Both the position numbers and the translations under genes were made by a program. From contig DYNP01000003.1 in NCBI GenBank assembly GCA_020721005.1, positions 124,001-188,000 on the forward strand: a stretch of DNA of 64,000 nucleotides, written 5' to 3'. Positions 1-8,719 of this stretch are shown in pieces (positions within the stretch are counted from its first letter, which is position 1; every line of letters begins with the position of its first letter). This stretch comes from Thiomargarita sp. (lineage in GTDB: Bacteria > Pseudomonadota > Gammaproteobacteria > Beggiatoales > Beggiatoaceae). Under the pieces are notes generated by a model, which worked only from the letters and a program-made list of their open reading frames with translations, did no database searches and was not told the origin of the DNA.

Positions 1-110
1 ATCGGTGCCCCACAGTATTCCCAGTCCCAGCCAAGGCAAATTGCCAAATAGGATGAGTGTGGATTTGACCAGGGGGTCTAAATGGGGGGGAAGGGGGGTT
101 GTTGTTTTAA
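1..110 (-). CDS. msrQ: MsrQ-like heme membrane subunit, N-terminal fragment cut by window edge
   Basis: An open frame on the minus strand runs from about position 110 to the window edge and encodes a hydrophobic stretch containing [18 protein letters not shown], as expected for the first membrane helix of MsrQ (YedZ), the heme b quinol-oxidising partner that feeds electrons to MsrP. It lies directly downstream of msrP on the same strand and in the order seen in msrPQ operons. No ATG, GTG or TTG lies between the in-frame stop upstream and this helix. The only candidates are an ATT at 110-108 that overlaps the msrP stop, or a later CTG, so the start is unresolved. Identification rests on position and hydrophobicity because only about 35 codons are visible. 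Confidence 0.55.
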
Positions 111-1081
111 TAGTATTTCCTCAAGTCCATGCCATGGTATAAACTGGCCACTTGTTCCGCATAACCGTTGAATAACAGGGTGTCTCGTTTGGCAAATTCT
201 CCAATGCGTCTTTCTCGAGCTTGACTCCAACGAGGGTGGGGAACTTCAGGGTTGACATTGGCATAAAAACCGTATTCAGAAGACGCCACTTCTTCCCAAC
301 TGGTCAACGGTTGTTTCTCCATTAACCGAATGGTAACAATGGATTTGATACTTTTGAAACCGTATTTCCAAGGCACTACTAAGCGCAAAGGTGCCCCATT
401 CTCCTTGGGTAAAGTTCGTCCATACAGTCCCAAACTGAGTAAAGTTAAAGGGTGCATGGCTTCATCTATGCGCAGTCCCTCTTGGTAGGGCCAATTTAAG
501 ATGGGACGGCGTTGGCCGGGCATTTGTTGAGGATCAAGGAGGGTGAGGAATTGCACAAATTTGGCTTGAGAAGTGGGTTGAAAACGTTTGAGGAATTGGG
601 CAAGGGATATGCCTAACCAAGGAATAACCATAGACCATCCTTCAACACAACGTAACCGATAGATGCGTTCCTCCAAAGGGAATAAACGGAGGATATCTTC
701 GATACCAAGCACCCCTGGTTTTGCAACTGCTCCAACCACATTGACCTGCCAAGGATCGACTTTAAGAGAGTGAGCATAGTTTACCGGATCTGTTTTGTCT
801 GTGCCAAACTCATAGAAGTTACTGAAATTAACCACTTTTTCCAAGGGAGTGGGGGCCTCATCAGTGCTCAGCAAACTGGTCGAAGTTGGGGAAAGCGGTT
901 GGGTGGTGGGTAAGCTGCCCACGGAATGAGGATCAATGCCCTTAGCCCAAGTGGCAGTGGACAGAGTATTGGCAATAATGGCAGTGGATAAGGTGGCTTG
1001 AATGAATTGACGACGGTTAAGATAAGTGGTTTCCGGAGTAATTTCAGAGGGTAATGGAGTGTCAGGGTGTGGAATTGACAT
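107..1081 (-). CDS. msrP: Protein-methionine-sulfoxide reductase catalytic subunit MsrP (YedY)
   Basis: Periplasmic molybdoenzyme that reduces methionine sulfoxide in envelope proteins, taking electrons from MsrQ. The 324-residue product begins with a twin-arginine signal ([10 protein letters not shown] at 21-30, hydrophobic core to about 46). The oxidoreductase molybdopterin-binding fold follows, including [10 protein letters not shown], where Cys145 matches the molybdenum ligand of E. coli MsrP. The [12 protein letters not shown] segment and the C-terminal ending typical of the family are present, and the length is normal. msrQ begins at its stop codon, so the two are probably translationally coupled. 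Only the catalytic Cys, Tat motif and general order of blocks were read by eye, but they are clear. Confidence 0.95.
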   Translation of the reverse strand: MSIPHPDTPLPSEITPETTYLNRRQFIQATLSTAIIANTLSTATWAKGIDPHSVGSLPTTQPLSPTSTSLLSTDEAPTPLEKVVNFSNFYEFGTDKTDPVNYAHSLKVDPWQVNVVGAVAKPGVLGIEDILRLFPLEERIYRLRCVEGWSMVIPWLGISLAQFLKRFQPTSQAKFVQFLTLLDPQQMPGQRRPILNWPYQEGLRIDEAMHPLTLLSLGLYGRTLPKENGAPLRLVVPWKYGFKSIKSIVTIRLMEKQPLTSWEEVASSEYGFYANVNPEVPHPRWSQARERRIGEFAKRDTLLFNGYAEQVASLYHGMDLRKYY

Positions 1082-1394
1082 GAGAGGTCTCTGTTGCTGA
1101 TAGGTTTAAACAGGTCATGCGCTTTTCCAGGTAAGTGGGACGGTCATCTGGTTGCGCTAGACGAGTCGAAAAAAAAATTGATGCCGGAGAGTGAAAAGCA
1201 CAGGTTATACACTGGGTTGTCAGTATAACAAGGATTGTAAACGGAATCAATGGTTTTTTAGGGATTTATAAACTTAAGATTATTGTTGCGGCAACTGTTC
1301 GTAAAAAGCTTAAAAAATAGGATAAAAATGATTTTTCATGATCCTGTTCCCATATTTTATTGTAGGAAAAAAATAGGATATTTCTTTATTAGAG

Positions 1395-1400
1395 TATAAT
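1395..1400 (+). promoter_or_regulatory. Possible -10 box upstream of the crystallin/lectin pair
   Basis: A TATAAT hexamer sits about 115 bases before the ATG at 1514 in an AT-rich stretch. No convincing -35 box is found 16-18 bases upstream, so this is only a candidate for the promoter of the two-gene unit. Confidence 0.25.
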
Positions 1401-1513
1401 CTTAAATTGACGTTAGGCTCTCGGGCCTTACTCTTTAGGTTTTGCTGGTATAAAAAATGCGATCTGATTATAATTTGCTTTTATCACTCACCATTGTACG
1501 GAGGAAAATAACC

Positions 1514-2878
1514 ATGACAAAAGGTTTAACCTTAATTTTACTGTTACTCAGCGCTCAGGCGTTGGCCATTGATCGGGTATGTTTATATGAAGAGGAAGAT
1601 TATCAAGGTTGGGAACTGTGTTTGGAAAGAGACCATACCAATTTCAATCAGTTAGGTATCAATGACAAGGTCTCTTCCCTGCGAATTGAAGGTAATGTGC
1701 AGGTTGAACTGTATGAACATGTCAATTATCGTGGATTCAAGCGGGTATATCTTAAGGACAGTCCTCGTTTTGATTATCAGGACGACGATGCTTTTTCATC
1801 CCTAAAAATCCGTTTTGATCAAGCCGTGGGTCATGTTTGTCTCTATGAGGAACCTCATTATCAGGGCGGGGAACGTTGTTTTACAGAAGATCAGGCCAAT
1901 TTTAAGTTTTTGGGGATCAACGATCGTATTTCTTCATTGCGCATCAAGGGCGATATTCAAGTCCAACTCTATCAACATGCTGATTATCAAGGCATCAGCC
2001 GCACTTATGCCAATAATACCCCAAGTTTTGATGAGCAAATGGATAAACAGTTTTCATCGCTGAAAATTCTCAGTTTAGAAACAACCGCTGGGAATGTATG
2101 TTTGTATGGGGAACCTCATTTTCAGGGTTGGGAAAAATGTTTTATCGAAGATCAGCCTAATTTTGCCTATTTGCGAATCAATGATCAGGCGGCTTCTTTA
2201 AAAGTCATGGGACCTGTTCAAGTGAAATTGTATGAACATGCAGATTATCAAGGGTTTTCATACACTTATACCCAAGATCAAACTAATTTGGGGGCACAAA
2301 GTAACCAATTTTCTTCCCTGCAAATTGAACCTCTGAAAAGATTTCCCCCCAAACCTCCACGTCGATCCTGGGAAGAAGATTCGGATTATCCTGTTCCCTC
2401 TTATCCGGAAAAACGTTCTAATGCTCCAATTCCTTATGAAGATCGAGAAGCGGTGATTTTTCCTCAAGATCGAGATACTTATGACGATCTTGGAAATTAT
2501 TTCCGTTTGCGCAACAATGGTAAATGTTTACAAGTGGATGAGCCAACTGGGAATGGAGGACGATTAAGTACTCGTCAATGTCGAATGGTGGACAGTCAAC
2601 TTTGGAAATTGGAGAATCATCGACTGGTGAGTCGGACTGGGCGTTGTTTGGATTTGGATTCTGGCAGTCTCAAACAAGATGGTGGGGCAGTACAAGTTTG
2701 GGATTGTCATGATCGAAGTAATCAGCAATGGCGCTTTGATCAAGGAAGATTGGTCAATAGAGCGAATGGGAAATGTTTGGATTTGCATGAGCCTGATCTC
2801 TATAAAGAGGGGGGCAAGGTGCAAGTTTGGGCATGTCATCAAAAGGTGAATCAACAATGGGATATGTGGAAAAATTAA
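1514..2878 (+). CDS. Secreted protein with three beta/gamma-crystallin domains and one ricin-B lectin domain
   Basis: The ATG at 1514 is chosen over an in-frame start at 1457 because GGAGG lies 9 bases upstream and the product then opens with a clean signal peptide (cleavage after ALA at 18). The 454-residue product has crystallin domains at about 22-100, 107-185 and 195-272, each two Greek-key motifs with VCLYEE and YQG patterns. A Pro/charged linker covers about 273-325, and a ricin-B lectin trefoil at 326-454 has the repeats SQLW, NQQW and NQQW. Domain 1 carries two intact calcium motifs of the N/D-N/D-x-x-S/T-S type (NDKVSS at 50-55, DDAFSS at 91-96). The ricin part predicts sugar binding. 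Export outside the inner membrane is inferred. Role unknown: an adhesin, matrix or sheath protein, or toxin-like lectin are all possible. The next gene has the same modules. Confidence 0.88.
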   Translation: MTKGLTLILLLLSAQALAIDRVCLYEEEDYQGWELCLERDHTNFNQLGINDKVSSLRIEGNVQVELYEHVNYRGFKRVYLKDSPRFDYQDDDAFSSLKIRFDQAVGHVCLYEEPHYQGGERCFTEDQANFKFLGINDRISSLRIKGDIQVQLYQHADYQGISRTYANNTPSFDEQMDKQFSSLKILSLETTAGNVCLYGEPHFQGWEKCFIEDQPNFAYLRINDQAASLKVMGPVQVKLYEHADYQGFSYTYTQDQTNLGAQSNQFSSLQIEPLKRFPPKPPRRSWEEDSDYPVPSYPEKRSNAPIPYEDREAVIFPQDRDTYDDLGNYFRLRNNGKCLQVDEPTGNGGRLSTRQCRMVDSQLWKLENHRLVSRTGRCLDLDSGSLKQDGGAVQVWDCHDRSNQQWRFDQGRLVNRANGKCLDLHEPDLYKEGGKVQVWACHQKVNQQWDMWKN

Positions 2879-2899
2879 ACTCTGTGGAGAACATTTGTT

Positions 2900-4582
2900 A
2901 TGCGTAAGTTTATCAATTGGTTATGGTTTATTGTTATCGTAAGTCCAGTCACCTTGGCTCAAACTGGTTTTGAGTTGATTCGTTATGATTATGGAATTTT
3001 ACTGAATCAAAGTAAGTGTGTGGATACTCTAAACAACAATTTGCAGAATGGGGCGCCGTTGGTATTGTGGGATTGCCAGGGCGCCACCAGCCAACAGTGG
3101 CGGTATGATGATCTGTCTCAAACTTTGCGCAATCGGGCAGGTAAATGTGTCAGTGTGCAAGGGGGAAAAACTGGGAATGGTACCCCATTGGTTTTGGCTG
3201 ATTGTCACGGTGGGAACAGTCAAATGTGGAGTTATTCTGGGGCTCAAAGTAGTATTTTGGGCATGGCGGGAAAGTGCATTGATGCGGATCAAGCCAGTAA
3301 TAAAAATGGGACTCGGCTGGTGTTGTCCAGTTGTCATGGGGGAGTAAATCAACAGTTTATCATTCGTCCCTTGACCGACAATCCGGCAGTTAAAGGAGAA
3401 GTGTGCTTGTATACTGATCCCAATTATCTGGGGTTAGAAAGATGTTTTCGGTCTTCCCAACCGGATTTGCGATTGATGGGTATTGATAATGCAGTTTCTT
3501 CTCTTAAAGTCAGTGGAGAGATCACTGCCCAGTTATATGATGGAATTAATTTTCAAGGGCAGGTATTTACTTATGTCCAAAATACAGCTTGGGTAGGCAA
3601 TTTGGCTGATAATAAATTTTCTGCGCTAAAACTGGAAGCGGGTAAGGTGGTAAATCCTGTAGTTCCCATAGTGCCTGTGGTCCCAGTTGAACCTATTCCC
3701 GAAGTGATTGATGGGCGCATGCAGAAGGAATTTTTTCGTTTAACAAGTCGAGGTCGTTGTTTGGATATTCATCGGGGAGATTTTGATGCCCAACGCCTAA
3801 GTGGCAAAGTGCAGATTTGGAAATGTACCAATGAAATTAATCAAGATTGGAAATTGCAAAGTGGACAATTGGTTACGCGTCATGGTTTTTGTTTGGAGGT
3901 CCAAGCTCAACAAATTGATCGAAATGGTGGATTGGTACAAGTGTCAAATTGTGTAGGGGGCTCAAATCAACAGTGGTATTTTGATCGTCAGAAACGGTTG
4001 CGGAATCGGGCCAATGATAAGTGTCTGGATATTGATTCTGCAACTATGGATGTCAATGGGGGCAAGGTGCAATTGTGGGCTTGTCACGATCGCAATAATC
4101 AACAGTGGTTGCCCATGTATCACCCTACTTCAGTGGTGCCGCCAGTCAATCCTCCGGTAAAAACAGTTGAGGAAGAGAGAATGACCCGAGATTTTTTCCA
4201 ATTGAGCAATCGGGATAAGTGTTTAGATGTGCACAGGGGTGATTTTGATGCGCGTTTAAACGGGGGAAGAGTGCAAATTTGGCAATGTTTGGGGGCAAGT
4301 AACCAAATGTGGAAGTTGGATCAAGGTCGATTGATGGCGCGCAACGGTTTATGTTTGGATGTGCAAAATGTGCAGCAGAATGGGGCTAAAGTACAATTAT
4401 GGTTATGTCATCAGGAAGATAATCAGAAGTGGTATTTGGATGCTCAAAAACGTTGGCACAATCGGGCAGTTCCCAATAAATGTTTGGATATTGATTCTGG
4501 GACTATGAATCAGAATGGAGGTAGAGTGCAGTTGTGGGATTGTCACGATCGGATCAATCAACAGTGGACAGTGCGGTATTGA
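2900..4582 (+). CDS. Secreted protein with three ricin-B lectin domains and one beta/gamma-crystallin domain
   Basis: Starts 21 bases after the preceding gene with GGAG upstream, so the two form an operon. The 560-residue product has a signal peptide (cleavage after TLA at 20). A ricin-B domain at about 24-157 ends in the variant QQF, followed by one crystallin domain at 165-247, a Val/Pro linker (250-270), ricin-B at 277-405, a second short Pro linker, and ricin-B at 430-560. Eight QxW motifs are visible (for example NQQW at 356-359). The crystallin calcium motifs are DNAVSS (intact) and DNKFSA (last Ser lost). Conserved Cys pairs in each ricin subdomain fit an oxidising compartment. No catalytic domain is present, so binding or scaffolding is the likely role; the target sugar cannot be told. 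Confidence 0.88.
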   Translation: MRKFINWLWFIVIVSPVTLAQTGFELIRYDYGILLNQSKCVDTLNNNLQNGAPLVLWDCQGATSQQWRYDDLSQTLRNRAGKCVSVQGGKTGNGTPLVLADCHGGNSQMWSYSGAQSSILGMAGKCIDADQASNKNGTRLVLSSCHGGVNQQFIIRPLTDNPAVKGEVCLYTDPNYLGLERCFRSSQPDLRLMGIDNAVSSLKVSGEITAQLYDGINFQGQVFTYVQNTAWVGNLADNKFSALKLEAGKVVNPVVPIVPVVPVEPIPEVIDGRMQKEFFRLTSRGRCLDIHRGDFDAQRLSGKVQIWKCTNEINQDWKLQSGQLVTRHGFCLEVQAQQIDRNGGLVQVSNCVGGSNQQWYFDRQKRLRNRANDKCLDIDSATMDVNGGKVQLWACHDRNNQQWLPMYHPTSVVPPVNPPVKTVEEERMTRDFFQLSNRDKCLDVHRGDFDARLNGGRVQIWQCLGASNQMWKLDQGRLMARNGLCLDVQNVQQNGAKVQLWLCHQEDNQKWYLDAQKRWHNRAVPNKCLDIDSGTMNQNGGRVQLWDCHDRINQQWTVRY

Positions 4583-4608
4583 TCGTTTGCTCTAAAATTT
4601 GAATTTGT

Positions 4609-4731
4609 CAGCCAAGTAGGATGGGCTGACGACAGGAGGTCCATCGATCGCAGTTTTCGTTAGGGTAAACAACAACTTCCTTTTTACCTTGAGGCGATTG
4701 ATGGGTTTCCCGTTGGTCAGCCCATCTTATT
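4609..4731. repeat. Inverted pair of GATGGGCT-family repeats between convergent genes
   Basis: The gap between the lectin gene and recN holds two copies of the dispersed repeat in opposite orientation. TAGGATGGGCTGAC lies at about 4617-4630, and the reverse copy around 4699-4731 carries GGTCAGCCCATCTTA. The left copy also makes a small hairpin (GTCAGCC / GGCTGAC). It could act as a terminator for both converging genes, but there is no clear T-run. Confidence 0.7.
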
Positions 4732-4808
4732 GGGCCCATGTTCTGCGTGGGAATACGTACAGTGACGATCTGCGTCACAAGATAGAAGGAATTCTCTGTA
4801 GTGATTTT

Positions 4809-6473
4809 TTAGTCAGGATGACAACGTTGTAATATATCTTGTGCGTAGGCAATCGTTTGAGTTGTGATTTCCAGCCCTCCCAACATGCGGGCTAATTCTT
4901 CCACGCGTTGATCAAATTGTAAAATTTTTACGTGGGTGTGGGTGGTGTGTTGGTCGGCAGTTTTGGTAACTTGCAGGTGATGGTGTCCCTGACAGGCCAC
5001 TTGGGGTAGGTGGGTGATGCAAAATACTTGGCGTTGTTGACCGAGTTGTTTGAGCAGTTGACCGACAATTTCTGCGGTGCTGCCTCCAATTCCCACATCA
5101 ACTTCGTCAAATACTAGGGTGGGAACTCCACTTTGTTGGGAGGCGATGACTTGGATGGCCAGGCTGATTCTGGACAATTCGCCTCCAGAAGCGATTTTAT
5201 GCAGGGGTTTGGGGGCTTGACCGGGGTTGGTGCTGACGAGAAATTCGACTTCGTCCCAACCAGTGGGTGAAGGGAGCGCGTCTGGGTCGGTGGTGACAGC
5301 AATGAGTAAGTGCCCTTTGGGCATGCCGAGTTGTTGCATAGAAGCGGTAATATGTTTGCCCAAGTGTTGGGCGATGTTGATGCGTTGTTGATGCAGAGTC
5401 TCAGCAGTGTCCCGATAGTTTTGGAGAACTTGGTCAATTTTTTGTTGAGTCTGTCTGATATGTTCCTCATAATTCTGCAGTTTTTGCAGTTCTTGACATA
5501 GACGGTTAAAGTAGTCAGGCAGTTCAGTGAAGCGCACTTTGTGTTTGCGAGCCAGATCTTGCAGGGCAGCAATTTTTCTTTCCACTTGGTCCAAACGTTG
5601 CGGGTCTCGGTCGAGTTTTTGTAGGTAATCTTGTAATTCTCCCACGGCTTCTTGGGTTTGGATCAGGGCATTTTCGAGCAGTTGAAGAGGGGCAGTCAGA
5701 CGGTCGTCATGAGCTTGGATGGTTTGTAAATGGTGTTGGGCTTGAGTTAGGTAGGTAAGGGCAGCATTGCCTTCTTCTGCGTCAAGTTTTTGCAGGGCTT
5801 GTTGGCTGTTGTCGAGTAATTTTTGGAGATTGGCCAGTTGTCGATGTTCAGTTTCGAGGGTGTGGATGGCTTCTGCGGTGAGTTCAAATTCTGCCAATTC
5901 TTGTACTTGGTAGTTGAGCAGGGCAAGACGAGCGTCGCGGTCTTGGCCACCCAATTCTTGTAGGTGTTGGCGTAAGGTTTTCCATTCTTGATAGAGGTGT
6001 TGGATGTGAGACAATAAGGTGTGGTCCGGAGCTAAGTCGTCGAGCAGTTGGCGCTGAAAGTCGTGTTTGAGTAGGGACTGGTGGGCATGTTGGCCATGGA
6101 TGTCGATGAGATAATCGCTTAACTGGCGTAAAATCTGAAGGGAGACCGGATGATCATTAAGATAGGCTTTGGAGCGGCCAGTTTGGTAAATAATACGCCG
6201 AATTTCGCATTCTGGTCCCGTTAGGTTGAGGTGTTGGTCAAGCCAGGTTTTGGCGGCAGCAGGCAGGGTAAATTTGGCTGCGATGTGGGCAGTCTCACAG
6301 CCTTCACGGATGATGGTGCTGTCGGCTCGTTCTCCGAGGACCAGGCTTAGGGCATCCATGAGAATGGATTTTCCAGCCCCTGTTTCTCCAGTAATGACTG
6401 TAAGTCCCAAGGAAAATTGAAGGGTTAGGTGTTCAACAATGGCGAAGTTTTTAATTTGAAGTGAGTGCAACAC
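4809..6473 (-). CDS. recN: DNA repair protein RecN
   Basis: SMC-like ATPase of double-strand break repair. The 554-residue product shows Walker A (GETGAGKSI near residue 29), long helical arms predicted to form an antiparallel coiled coil (about 150-360), an ABC signature region (SGGELSRISLA) and Walker B with VFDEVDVGIGG. Length is normal for the family. Translation begins at a GTG at 6473, 6 bases after the nadK stop, so nadK and recN are co-transcribed, an arrangement common in gammaproteobacteria. No LexA box was identified upstream. Confidence 0.95.
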   Translation of the reverse strand: MLHSLQIKNFAIVEHLTLQFSLGLTVITGETGAGKSILMDALSLVLGERADSTIIREGCETAHIAAKFTLPAAAKTWLDQHLNLTGPECEIRRIIYQTGRSKAYLNDHPVSLQILRQLSDYLIDIHGQHAHQSLLKHDFQRQLLDDLAPDHTLLSHIQHLYQEWKTLRQHLQELGGQDRDARLALLNYQVQELAEFELTAEAIHTLETEHRQLANLQKLLDNSQQALQKLDAEEGNAALTYLTQAQHHLQTIQAHDDRLTAPLQLLENALIQTQEAVGELQDYLQKLDRDPQRLDQVERKIAALQDLARKHKVRFTELPDYFNRLCQELQKLQNYEEHIRQTQQKIDQVLQNYRDTAETLHQQRINIAQHLGKHITASMQQLGMPKGHLLIAVTTDPDALPSPTGWDEVEFLVSTNPGQAPKPLHKIASGGELSRISLAIQVIASQQSGVPTLVFDEVDVGIGGSTAEIVGQLLKQLGQQRQVFCITHLPQVACQGHHHLQVTKTADQHTTHTHVKILQFDQRVEELARMLGGLEITTQTIAYAQDILQRCHPD

Positions 6474-6479
6474 GGTGTT

Positions 6480-7349
6480 TCAAACCCCTTTCCCCCAATC
6501 CAGTTTGGCGCGTAAGGTTGTGTAATAGTCATGGCCTTGGGGGTGGATCAGTCGGATGTTTTGACGTTTTTCGATGATGACGGTGTCTCCGGGAATCAGT
6601 CTTTGTCGAAGTAGACCGTCGCTATTTTGTTGGGCTTCCCCGGTTTGAGTTTCATCCAGGGTGATTTGAATGCGGCTGTCACCGTCAATGACAAGGGGTC
6701 GGCTGGTCAAAGTGTGGGGACAGATGGTGACGAGCACCAGCGCATTAAGTGAGGGATGAATGAGTGGTCCTCCAGCAGATAGGGAATAGGCTGTGGAGCC
6801 GGTGGGGGTGGCAATAATGAGGCCATCTGCGCGTTGGTAGTTGACAATGTGTCCGTTGATAACGGTTTCAAAGTTGAGCATGTGGGACATGCTCCAGCGG
6901 TGAATGACGATGTCGTTGAGGGCGTTGGAATAGGATAGGCATTGGCCTTGACGGTACACTTCGGCATAGATTAGGAATCGTTCTTCTTCGAGAAAGTGAC
7001 CTTCTAGAATGTCGATGAGGTAGCTTTCCATTTCTAAGGGGTTAATATCAGTTAGGAAGCCCAGACGTCCTAGGTTGATTCCCAATAGCCTAATATCGTA
7101 TTTAGCCAGCAGACGGGCAGCTTCTAACAGGGTCCCATCTCCACCGATCACAATGATGAGGTCGCAGCGAGCGCCCAAGGCTTCGGTGTTGTTGGCAATG
7201 CTGAGTTGGGGTTGCGAAAGCAGACGGGCACTGAGGGCATCAATGACAACTTCATAGTGGTGTTTTTTAAGGAAAGCAATGAGACTTTCTAAACATCCTT
7301 TGACTCGAGGGTCACCTTTTTTGGCAATTAATCCTATGGTTTTGAACAT
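6480..7349 (-). CDS. nadK: NAD kinase
   Basis: Phosphorylates NAD to NADP. The start at 7349 (MFKTIGLIAKKG) is preferred to one 75 bases upstream because AGGA lies about 6 bases before it and the resulting 289 residues match the usual length. The diagnostic GGDGT motif (IVIGGDGTLLEAAR) and the second family motif GSTAYSLSAGGP are both present. It is the first gene of the nadK-recN unit and is divergent from hrcA. Confidence 0.95.
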   Translation of the reverse strand: MFKTIGLIAKKGDPRVKGCLESLIAFLKKHHYEVVIDALSARLLSQPQLSIANNTEALGARCDLIIVIGGDGTLLEAARLLAKYDIRLLGINLGRLGFLTDINPLEMESYLIDILEGHFLEEERFLIYAEVYRQGQCLSYSNALNDIVIHRWSMSHMLNFETVINGHIVNYQRADGLIIATPTGSTAYSLSAGGPLIHPSLNALVLVTICPHTLTSRPLVIDGDSRIQITLDETQTGEAQQNSDGLLRQRLIPGDTVIIEKRQNIRLIHPQGHDYYTTLRAKLDWGKGV

Positions 7350-7450
7350 GGTTATCCTAAATAAAATACTATTTTTCCATGAGTTTGGGCTATAATGCAG
7401 GGTGTGCTTGTTCAATTGAATCACGGTTGTATCGTGAGGACTGGCACTTG

Positions 7451-7472
7451 TTAGGGAGGTGTCAATCCCTAA
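7451..7472. repeat. Short perfect inverted repeat between nadK and hrcA
   Basis: TTAGGGA and TCCCTAA (7 bases each) are separated by 8 bases in the divergent nadK/hrcA promoter region. It resembles an operator in position, but it is not the CIRCE sequence that HrcA binds (arms TTAGCACTC, 9-base gap). Confidence 0.35.
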
Positions 7473-7617
7473 ATGGGTTGTCTATGGGGGGGTAGATCAC
7501 AATACGACCGGATTGATCAAGTTTCAATAAGTTTATTTCAAAGTGATGGTCTTCTGTTTTTGTGCCAACCGGCCTTGGCAATTTATTTTATCAATATAAC
7601 TGAGATGGTGATATTTC

Positions 7618-8664
7618 ATGCCCAGTCATTATCTTAATGAACGCACTCGTTATTTGCTCAAAGTGTTGGTGGATCGCTATATTCGGGAGGGACAGCCAGT
7701 GGGATCACGTACTTTGTCTCGTGATGTCCATCTGGATTTAAGTCCCGCCACCATTCGTAATATCATGGCAGATTTGGAGGAGATGGGATTGGTGCGTTCA
7801 CCTCATACGTCTTCCGGCAGAATTCCTACAGTCAAGGGTTACCGATTGTTCGTAGATACGTTGTTGCACGTTAAACCCTTAGCAGCCGAAGAAGAAGCTT
7901 TATTACGTACTCAATTTACACACAAGTCAGGCAATCAACCCTTGTTAGAACAGGCTTCTTATTTTTTGTCCGAGGTTACTCACTTAACCAGCGTAATCAG
8001 TTTACCAAAAAGGGTGACTCAGGCTTTGCGTCATGTTGAATTTTTGCCATTATCTGATAATAGAGTATTAGTCATTTTAGTGATCAACGATCATGAGGTG
8101 CAAAATCGGATCATCCATACGCAATTTACTTATTCTGCTGCCCAATTGGAGCAAGCCGCTAATTACCTCAACACAGCTTTTTTGGGTAAAGATTTGCAAA
8201 CTGTGCGATCCGATTTATTGCAGGAGTTACAACAAGCTCAGCAAAGTATGGATACTATGTTAAGGACAGTGGTTGAGGAAATGGCGGGCAAAGCATTTGA
8301 GAAAGAGGAAGATTATAACGCAGATTGCCTCATTTCTGGCCAAACTAATTTGATGGATGTGGCTGAATTGTCCAGTGTGGAAAAACTGCGAGAGTTATTC
8401 GTGGCTTTCAATCAAAAATACGACATTTTACAATTATTGGACAAGGCTCTGCAGGCCAATGGGGTTAAAATTTTTATCGGGGAGGAAGCTGGTTATGAAG
8501 TTTTTGAAGAATGCAGTGTGATTACCTCCCCTTACAAAACCATGGATGGTACCATAATTGGGGTATTGGGAGTCATTGGCCCCACCCGCATCGCTTATGA
8601 ACGTATTATCCCCATCGTTGACTTGACGGCCAAATTATTAGGGTCTGCCTTGAACCCTCATTGA
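7618..8664 (+). CDS. hrcA: Heat-inducible transcription repressor HrcA
   Basis: Repressor of chaperone genes that in other bacteria binds CIRCE and needs GroEL to fold. The 348-residue product begins with the winged-helix segment (RTRYLLKVLVDRYI), continues with RTLSRDVHLDLSPATIRNIM and the conserved TSSGRIPT motif, then the GAF-like dimerisation region. Length is typical. It is the first gene of hrcA-grpE-dnaK-dnaJ. No CIRCE was found by eye in this window, so its targets may lie elsewhere, such as groES. Confidence 0.95.
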   Translation: MPSHYLNERTRYLLKVLVDRYIREGQPVGSRTLSRDVHLDLSPATIRNIMADLEEMGLVRSPHTSSGRIPTVKGYRLFVDTLLHVKPLAAEEEALLRTQFTHKSGNQPLLEQASYFLSEVTHLTSVISLPKRVTQALRHVEFLPLSDNRVLVILVINDHEVQNRIIHTQFTYSAAQLEQAANYLNTAFLGKDLQTVRSDLLQELQQAQQSMDTMLRTVVEEMAGKAFEKEEDYNADCLISGQTNLMDVAELSSVEKLRELFVAFNQKYDILQLLDKALQANGVKIFIGEEAGYEVFEECSVITSPYKTMDGTIIGVLGVIGPTRIAYERIIPIVDLTAKLLGSALNPH

Positions 8665-8677
8665 TTGACCCCCATTA
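8649..8677 (+). promoter_or_regulatory. Putative RpoH (sigma-32) promoter driving grpE-dnaK
   Basis: CTTGAA at 8649-8654 and CCCCATTA at 8670-8677 are separated by 15 bases, close to the established sigma-32 consensus (CTTGAA, 13-15 bases, CCCCATnT). The element spans the hrcA stop codon and lies 43 bases before the grpE ATG. This would give heat-shock control of grpE and dnaK separate from hrcA. Confidence 0.65.
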
Positions 8678-8719
8678 ACACCCTGTTTCAATCAAGTGGT
8701 TTGTTAATATGGAGTATTT

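Noticed and set aside
1062-1250. 62-codon frame opposite the msrP promoter region with CITC and a hydrophobic start
   Set aside because: Overlaps the msrP start on the same strand, no heme CxxCH motif, no good ribosome site; probably chance.
1514-2878. Ricin-like toxin with enzymatic A chain
   Set aside because: No ribosome-inactivating or other catalytic domain is present in either protein; only binding modules are seen.
7425-7617. CIRCE operator before hrcA
   Set aside because: The only inverted repeat (TTAGGGA/TCCCTAA) differs in sequence and spacing from CIRCE.
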